A stretch of 64,000 bases of DNA, taken from Tomocerus qinae (Eukaryota > Arthropoda > Collembola > Entomobryomorpha > Tomoceridae). The stretch is taken from positions 52,330,909 through 52,394,908 of the forward strand of contig CM034547.1 of NCBI GenBank assembly GCA_020055645.1. The letters are read 5' to 3'. Shown here in pieces: positions 55,711 to 64,000 of this stretch (positions within the stretch are counted from its first letter, which is position 1; the number at the start of each line of letters is the position of its first letter). The notes under the pieces were generated by a model, which had not been told where the DNA came from, searched no databases, and saw only the letters and a program-made list of their open reading frames with translations. The position numbers and the translations under genes were made by a program.

Positions 55711-55841
55711 TCCATATACTATCCACTCACACAGATCCGATGCATCTCTTTTCTATACTCCGTACATTACATTACAGATTTCCTTCAACTCAGCTGCACG
55801 GATCACCGACAGACATCCTCCTATCATCTCCATTCCCATAA

Positions 55842-55865
55842 CTATATATCTATATATCTATATAA
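55842..55865 (+). repeat. TATATATC octamer repeat
   Basis: Two full TATATATC units are flanked by partial copies. It is a simple repeat. Confidence 0.8.
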
Positions 55866-58112
55866 CTCATATTAGATTTGACTTCCCTACTATTTCATAA
55901 TAGGAGTGCACTACGGACTTACCATATCGTAGCAGAAATACTATTTAGGATGCTTACATATCTACAATTCTCATCGCGAGCTTAGTCTGGTCCTACTACT
56001 CACTCACAACAGCATCATCTTTAGCTCACATTCGATCTCCTCCTCACACTGCAGTCGACTAGTATAGAAACTAAATGCCAAACATAGAAACCAGATAAAC
56101 TTCACGTCACTGCAATGGACTGCAATTCTGTAGTAAAGAAACAGGAGCCCTGCATTGCATCACATTACTACATCACATTTCCTCTCTCCGTTTTCTATTT
56201 TCTCCGATCAAATGAAATGCAACCAAAACTCGACTTCAAATTCTGTAAGTACGTATGAAATGAGCATACATGACTCTGAATGTCTCCTGCCAATGTTACC
56301 ATATCGTCATTCCAATGTCCTCTCAGGCTTCCGATCCGGATATACCATTCCAGTTGACGTCCACCAAACCAAACCGCCCAAATGGCCATTCCTATCTCAT
56401 TCTCATTCTAGCTCATCCGATGATACCACTCTCCCGACTTTTCATTTCCGTCGAGACTCACTTTGCCCAGCCGGTCTCTCCATGTCACTCAGACCTTTCT
56501 CTAGACTAACACAGACACTCCTGTATAATTCAACCATTGAAAACTACAATAACTATCACATACCTTATGTAATAATAGGTAACCAGAGGTACACCTTCCA
56601 AAACGGTACAAAATTCCCGTAGTTTCACTTTCCACCTCAAAAGGCTAAAGTAGGTCTCGCGCAGTACATAATAAAACGCTGTTTAAATGTACTTGAGAAG
56701 AATGATCATAGAAAATAGAATAATGTATAAATATGTAGATAGAGAGTCGCTAAGAATGAAAATGAGTGTATAATCCATGCCATGAATGCATGTTTATGCA
56801 TAATAGAGTATTGTAGGCACAGTGATAAAGCAGATAATTAAAATATGCATCCATACAACTCTTTTCTCCCATCCATCTCTCACAACAAACCATAAAGGCA
56901 CAAGCCAAGTCTCACTGAGCCATCTTTACCCATGTATAGAAACATCCTTTCATGTCTTTGTTGTGTTTTCTTGCGTATGTATTTATAAGGACATCACGTA
57001 CATTCTGCATAGTTAGTACACACAACGAAAAGAATGCCGAACGAACCAGCTATATGAACAATCCTTTAATATAACCAAGTGACAATGCGATTCTGTTCTA
57101 CAGACTATATCTTACGCAATATCTATACTGCACGTTATCTCATTGTCATGTTAGTTTGGCTACACTAGGCTTAAATCAATGGGATATTAGCTATTCATAA
57201 CATTTCACAAGGCATAAAGCTGTATACCATATTAAAACTAACAAAGTTGACTTCTCTCCTTAGAAGTTGATACTTAAACAACAAACAGTAAGGTGTATAG
57301 AGCAATGTAAAACGCTAGACCCTTATAAGAGTATTATAGACCACAATAAGCAGTAACACTGTTTTGAATATTTCATAACGTGGAAGGGTTTTGGTCCATT
57401 CTACGGGTTTAACATTGTACTTTCCTGGATCCTAGTTACTAAAGTGATGTAGAATTACATTTTCCATGATATGATAGGAAAAAGGATGCACATAATCAAA
57501 AAAGAGATTTGATTGTGTATGTAGCGACCACTATATGGCTAAATAACAAAGTGAGTTGGAGTTTGTGTGTAGCTCATTGTCAGGTTATATAGGAATACAG
57601 GGCACAATTTCAATGTTTCATGATTTGAGCTATGCCGTAGCACAAAGTAAATACCTTTGGTTGTTCCAGTAGTAGCTAGTAGTAAGTTTAATAGAGATGG
57701 AAGTGTAGTGCAAGGTTGTATGTGTATTCTATTGCTATTGCCACTCGTAAACATAAACATTCATTCATGGTAGTGCCAACGAGTGGAAGTTTTCCACAAA
57801 GTCAACAGCTCTGACTGGACATTAGGCACTTGTTAGTGGAACGTAACTAAAGTAAACTAAAGCCAAATACATAAGATGGGTCTAGGATGTAAGTACTTTG
57901 CACTACTACTGTGATCTTATGGGATGTGACTGTACTTACATATAGATGTACATAATGCTATGTATGTAGACAAGTTGCACCAAGGCTTTTATATCATTTC
58001 CAACTGTTATGATGGTATTGGCTATCTGCAGTCAGGAGCCACGTTGAGGAGAGCATGAGATCTCCTAGTATCATTTTATTGTTGGCTAACAGGCAATAAA
58101 AGACGTATCGTC

Positions 58113-58128
58113 GCATTGCATTGCCTCT
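58113..58128 (+). repeat. GCATTGCATTGC motif copy 2
   Basis: This is the exact 16-nt partner of the word at 53203. It is too short to be called a transposon and fits the dispersed pentamer family. Confidence 0.6.
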
Positions 58129-59680
58129 TCTACGGCTCACTAAGGCCCGATTCTGGTCGTCTGAATGACCATTCCCCAATCCACATCTATAGTCACCGGA
58201 GGAAACAGAGTCATTGACAAGACAAGGGAGATCCACACCAAACCAACTTCAGCTTTCACATTCACATCAAACTCTGCACACAGCCACTGAACTGGAAATC
58301 TTCCTACATACATACATCTCTGCATATCGTCACTGCTATTTCGTCTATATGGCTATTACTTATACATCTCTATCTGCAATAATACCTTCCTGTCTCCTTT
58401 CTGTCCTGCCACGGCTTCTTAAGCTTTCCCACTCACTCACAAGGAAGTCAAACTCAAATCAAGATCTAGTGTTCTATGGAGAAAAAGAATAAAACTCTGT
58501 CTACAACTTGAGCACAACCCCATGATTTGCACACAGGGAATAAAATGTAGAGCTAACAGCCATTACGTTTCGCAAAAGATCGTAAAATGTACATTTAGCT
58601 CAAGGAGTCACTTTTCCCCTATTTCTATTTTTCATGTAATCATCCATTGTATCTTTTCCACTCTACTTTTCTACATCTACTTACTCTACTTATTGCTAAA
58701 CTACCCAACTATCTAATACCGCCAGATAATACCATTTAGTGCATTACACAAACACAACACATTACAATTCTGCTTCTCAACATTCTTTCCTCATTGTTCA
58801 GCAATCTTCCTTAAGACACTATACATTCTTTTATTTTAAGTATATCATCTAATTACCCGTATAATTAAAATTATCTCAAACCAAAAAATCTAAATCAGGG
58901 GCAACATTGATCAAAATCCATAATACATTGAATAAGTTGTGACGAGTGTGTGGAATAGTTTATCAAAATTGTTCAAAAGATGGTTAAAGGGTGACTTGTA
59001 GGAATTTTGACTCGTATTCTTTTCTGAACATCCTTTGTGTTTAGAAGTAATGTAGTACTAAGTAGTAAATGCTCGGTATCTATTGAAAGATGTATTTATT
59101 TTTAAGCTGACTCGTCATATCTTGTCTTCCCTTCCCTGACCTATCTTTGAGTGACTTTAAGTGCTCTATTCTTAACATAACAGAAGAGAACTTAACTCCG
59201 CACAAGGAAACCACACGTAATAAAGGAATACAAAATGTACAGGGATGGGGATGAGCGGAAACAAAAGTGTGTGAGTAAGTTTAGTTGAATTGAAGTTAAA
59301 TGTTAAGTAACTTATATGAAAGTTGTGCGTATTTATAGTAAGTAGAGATAGGAGTGGGAGCAGAGAGCGAGCGGAGTGTGGGGCGGTAATCACCAACATC
59401 AGAAATGTTTCCCAATTACACAAAAGATTTTCCAGTCAAGTCAAGGCAACCCTAGAAATGTGTCGATTGTTATCATACAACTCCTCTCTGCTCGGAGCTG
59501 AATGTTTGTACGAAATCTTATAAGCCGGACTAATGGAGCTCTGCTTCCTACAGGACAGAAGCTTCAATATCTCTTGTCTGTACCACACCAATCCATCCAG
59601 TGCACTTCCACCCAAATAAAAGCCAAACTAAGTAAAAGCAACCCTCTTTTTCTATCTCTCACAGATATTCATAGGTAGCT

Positions 59681-59695
59681 AAGTAAGTAAGTAAT
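59681..59695 (+). repeat. AAGT tetramer repeat
   Basis: AAGTAAGTAAGTAA follows TAGCT. It is a short perfect tetranucleotide repeat of about three and a half units. Confidence 0.8.
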
Positions 59696-62600
59696 ACCAC
59701 TACAGAGAGTCGAACATGGAACATTTGCTCTGCTCATCTGATCTGATCGTTTTCCCTCACAATTCTAATACTCAAAGCGGATTTCACGATTTCTATTTCT
59801 CCTATTCGTCAGACATAACACAGAGCCCGCCAAGTGAAGTCAACTGCATTGATGCTCATGGCATGAAGGAAACGAAACCAACTAATCTGAAACTGTAGCT
59901 ACTAACAATAAGCATTCTGTGTCTATCCAACTCACCCCGTCCTGTAAATACATGCGTATGAATCCGCTTGGCTCACTGACTTACCGACAGGCTGACTCAA
60001 ATGATCATCGTAATTGGTATTTACTAATAATCTTTCAGGGCCAAAGGCTACACTCTACTCTCATTGTCAGAGACTTACATTAGAAGCCAGATTATATTTT
60101 CCTCAATCTATACATGGATGTAGCTAATCAAATCCCAGCCTTCATTTACATTAAGTATATTGCCAATAGGAAAGAAAGGCTTAGTGTAGTAATAGTGCTT
60201 AAACTATTCTATTAGTGACTATATCTAGCAAGTGTATAAACACTCTTTCTCCTCGATAACTAAGGAACAACAGCTGCTGGAGCTATTTAGTCACAGAGTG
60301 GAAAAAATTTGCAGCGGAGCAGGATACCGAATCCGGGTATTTGCAAATGAGCTATGCAGACATGGAATGAGGATCAAAGTACGCGTTTCGCCAGCATAAT
60401 TGCTCTTTCTTTCCATGTGCGAGGTGATGTGATGTGCCGTATCATGCCAACTACTACTACTGTATATTCGTATCTAATCTTAAGTACATTACTACTATTC
60501 TAAAAAATCCTTTCGTACATGTATTAATATAGAAAATAATCTATGTACAAGACACACAGATCTATAGTCAGTATTTGTACAGATCGCATTTGTACAACTA
60601 TGTAAATAGTTGAGTTGAGTATCTGTTTGAGGGAAAGGGAAGCATGTCGATATAATTAAAGGACAAAGTTGCATACCAGAACAACACCTCGAGAGTCTGT
60701 TCCTATTCAGCGTTGTTGTTATTGCAGCAGTGATCACATCATGTAGAACGCATATACTTAACTGCATTTTACGTAGTATCTGTGAAAAGAGAGACCGCAA
60801 TATTGAATATACCTTTGGGATCTCTCTTTCCTTCGTTCGTTAGTGATGATAAAAGGAACGGCCCATCATCCAACTAATGTGAGTCGACTTGTACTGATGC
60901 AACTAACAATAAGAACCTAATATAACGACACTACATAACATACTACATAATGTTGCTAAACTATCGTAACCTAATGTAATGTTAGATAGGTACGAGATTA
61001 CAAGAGTAGAGCATCAACAGAACCCAAGTAGGTGGAGTAGCCCCAAGAAGCAGTTGGAATGTATGCACATTAAAATTCCGCGCATTTCATTTCAGTTCGA
61101 GAAGACTGGAACTGGCTGGTTGGTTCGCTTCTCTCTCTTCCTAGCTGTGCCTCCTATTATTCTAAGTACTCAGTGAAATCCTTTTAGTATATATATCAAC
61201 TTTGCTTTAGCTAAACATTTAAAATTCAATATAGTATTACTTTATATATAGGCAATGTATGTATTTGTAGCACACAGAAAAGCATTAAGTATGTCTGTAC
61301 ATACCATGCCAGTTAGATTACATGGACAAGTATGTGTTCCGATTATCTCTATTGTATCTGCACAAACTATTTAGTAGTATAGCCAATTGTTTTCATATAT
61401 AACTAACCTAACTATCCCAGTCACCTATACTTCCAACAACACAAAACTTTCCTTTAAATGTTTGCCTTGTGTTATGCAACTTGTCCTGTACTACATACTT
61501 TGCGACATGATCAAGATGAGATTCCTCTGCCAACAGAAGTACATTTTGTGCAATTATGAACATGTGCGAAAGTATTGAACCTATTATCTCTACAATAGAA
61601 TGAGAGCATCCTAGCAATGTCAGCACGTACTTTTAACTTAACAATGAATGTTAATGCAAACAACAGATACTATCTAAACTATCGCATGTAAAAATCTCCT
61701 TTTATTTATCTGACGTGCAAAAAAACAATGCAAAACTGCATTGCATTGCTCACAGAGAAAAACAAGTAGGTAAACTCAAATAAGTCATGTATTTTTATGA
61801 GAATGCATTCCAAGAGCACTTCTTTCCTTTTGATTCTCCCGTCTAGTCTAACTACGTCTAGCCAACCGTCAAGTCCTTGCAATGTCATTTTGCTAAATCC
61901 TTACAACCAACTCTCAAAGAACAACATTGACATAATTATCTTGGCTAACAATGTAATTAACAGGTACATTTTTATAACGTTTATAAGTACAGTAACATTT
62001 TTATATATTATCATATGCTTTACTTTTATTTCTTAATTATAAACTATAATTAATTTTAATGAATACCTTCTTAAGACGTCTACCTGCAACATTACAAAAG
62101 TTATGCAAATTGTGTTTACTGTATTTATTTGGATGAGCTTTCAACTAAGAAATAATTTGGCAAATATATATTTGCACAAAACCCTGCATATCCTGAGTGT
62201 TTGGGATAAATATTGTGATGCTCAGTGTTGATAGAGCTGAACCCATGCCAGTGAAAATAAGATGAACTAAGAATGAGCACATTGACTGCTCGTCAAGAGA
62301 AGAAAGACACCAAATTCATAACGTTCCTCAGTTGGGGTCGCCATCGTAAATCCTGGAGGATCAGTCAAAGCCTAGGCTTGCCATGGCTCAATAGTCTAAC
62401 ACCACACGTACAAAGGACTGATATACCTTTGCTCCCTGTCATGTCTGTTGGGAGTATCACATGAAATCCTACATAAAATACATCCTGATGGCACTACGCT
62501 AACAACAGTAATAATGATAAAAATAATATCTGATGTGATGTGATATCTGTTGCTTGGAATCGATCGGATTCCTTCACTTGTGATTATTCACTCCATCTCA

Positions 62601-64000
62601 CTCACAATGATTACTACTTCGGCAGAACATCTATTTCCTACCTATATGACGTTGATCCCAATACACACACACTACTACATAGAAGTGGGATTCATTGAGT
62701 AAAAAAGAAACAAGGGCCATTACACGGGAAATACAAGGTAATCATGAAAGTAACTCATATTACATTAAATTACGTCGCATGTAAGTCTGTAGCACAATGG
62801 AATCACATCTACTGAAGCCAATTCAGTATCAATACGCCATAATATACTTGGCTATTCCTCCTTCGTAACAAAACCTAAGAGATAGTCTGCATCCCCTAGA
62901 GAAATGACCGGAGCGAAAATAAGGTTTTAATTCGGAAAACAAACACAGCAGACACAGACAATCCTCTTCTTTGTGTCTATCTCCTGTATTTTCTATTACA
63001 ACATTGTATCAGATTTGATGGACCTACAAAACACAACAGTTTTCATTGTAAGTCCACTAGCAATCCTTATATGTGCATCAAGTCCGGTGGGATCGACAAG
63101 GCTGAGTGTATTGTGACCAGAGAGAGTACATACGTTGAAAAACTCGGAGAAAAAGCTGTTTGACGAAGAAATGCAATGCAAGTTGAGTAGCTTGAGTGTA
63201 ACATTTCGAGTCGAGATTACGATTACATGAACTTTCTTGTTTTCCTCTGGTTTACCATCCACATTTATATAAGTATATCTAAGTATGTACTTATATCTGT
63301 AATGCAATTCAACATTTCTTGTCTATAAGTGAGTCTTTTACTGGAGCGTGTGGTGGTAGCCCTAGATTCAAAAGATGTCTGAAGCAAGAACTAAAAACTT
63401 GTATTTTCGTCAGTTCACTCAGTTTGTTGTAAAATAACGCTGGGAGCAGAGATTTGAGTTGAGTTGAGCTTCTTATCGGAAGGGACGGGCAAAGGAGAGC
63501 CGAGGACGAGGACATAAAATAAAATAGGAATGCAAGAGAGATACATAGAGCAATAACATAATATGCGTATAGTTATAGTGAAGTCAAGCAAGGGCCATTT
63601 GGTCCATTTTGATTCAGAATGGATACGGACGGATGCTCTTCTCTTGGACCATCACATCTCATCAAATCATCCCCCATGTTTTCTAATTCGCTTTAATATC
63701 ACAGAGAATCTTCCTATCATAGCCATACAGCACAAGTGGATGGATGTGAGCCAGCGCAATGCTTTGGGAATGAATGGCGCTGTCTGAATGACTGCTCCAT
63801 TATATCATGCATAGAACTATTGTGTGGTATCTTCAGAAAGCTATAAAGCATTGGTATTACCATACTTGCATTATGGTAAGTACCTTTTACGTCTAAATAT
63901 AGTATACGATGATACTCATCTGCGCCTATACCTATATTGTTTGTACTTAGTAGATTTGCTCTGCAATTCATATAAGTGGAGCTAATATTTCATATTCTCT

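Larger units (their letters stand above)
40349..64000 (-). other. Probable 5'-side intron of the Meis-like gene (non-coding, no further exon recognised)
   Basis: This stretch should lie upstream of the exon in the transcript. I looked on the minus strand for MEIS N-terminal domain words (HPLFPLL, KVHELCDNFC, PIDLVID) and saw none. The longest frame is 155 codons on the opposite strand at 56155-56622, with no recognisable domain. Contents seen: an 18-bp palindrome at 41105, AT-rich stretches at 41937-42000 and 45361-45480, an interrupted hairpin at 52633, a 12-bp tandem duplication at 53882, an inverted repeat at 54969, period-5 patches (50035-50052, 53201-53214, 55691-55710, 58113-58124), a TATATATC repeat at 55842 and a G-rich block at 59341-59390. 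The preceding exon is presumably beyond 64000. Confidence 0.5.

Noticed and set aside
56155..56622. Longest open frame (155 codons, + strand)
   Set aside because: Its translation has no recognisable domain, is Ser/His/Thr-rich as expected from a C-rich strand, and includes pentamer-derived sequence. One frame of this length is plausible by chance in 64 kb.
62273..62464. 63-codon frame with a mixed, protein-like composition
   Set aside because: No domain or homologue recognised; short enough to arise by chance.

Overview
This window looks like animal nuclear DNA: about 64 kb, AT-rich, and almost entirely non-coding. It has no dense ORFs, operons, ribosome binding sites or tRNA/rRNA genes, and no readable transposon proteins. 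The longest open frame is 155 codons and looks like chance.

The one piece I can support as coding is a short internal exon on the minus strand at 40348..40213. It has an acceptor and a donor splice site. Its 45 codons read like the low-complexity linker between the MEIS N-terminal domain and the TALE homeodomain in MEIS / Homothorax / UNC-62 proteins (core SGGTPGPLS, end DNNSEAG). The rest of the window is therefore best read as two very long introns of a Meis-class gene transcribed on the minus strand. The 5'-side intron would cover 40349 to at least 64000, and the 3'-side intron 40212 back to at least position 1. By eye I did not find the homeodomain exon or the exons for the MEIS N-terminal domain, so they probably lie outside the window. 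I cannot exclude a short exon that I failed to spot. The family is metazoan-wide. The scarcity of recognisable transposon remnants and the diverged exon sequence suggest an invertebrate, but I cannot name the organism.

The non-coding DNA has a distinctive texture. It contains many 20-60 nt patches of degenerate period-5 sequence, such as runs of CATTA, CAATG, AACCA, GACAA and TCCAN pentamers on either strand. There are also short microsatellites (TAG, TAC, CTAT, AAGT, CTTACA) and blocks where one strand is strongly C-rich or strongly G-rich. Several short perfect palindromes or hairpins stand out, at 8244, 21451, 37753, 41105, 52633 and 54969. A few AT islands, for example 45361-45480 at about 18% GC, differ from the surroundings. 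MEIS introns are known in other animals to hold developmental enhancers, so conserved elements may be hidden here, but they cannot be recognised without a comparison genome.
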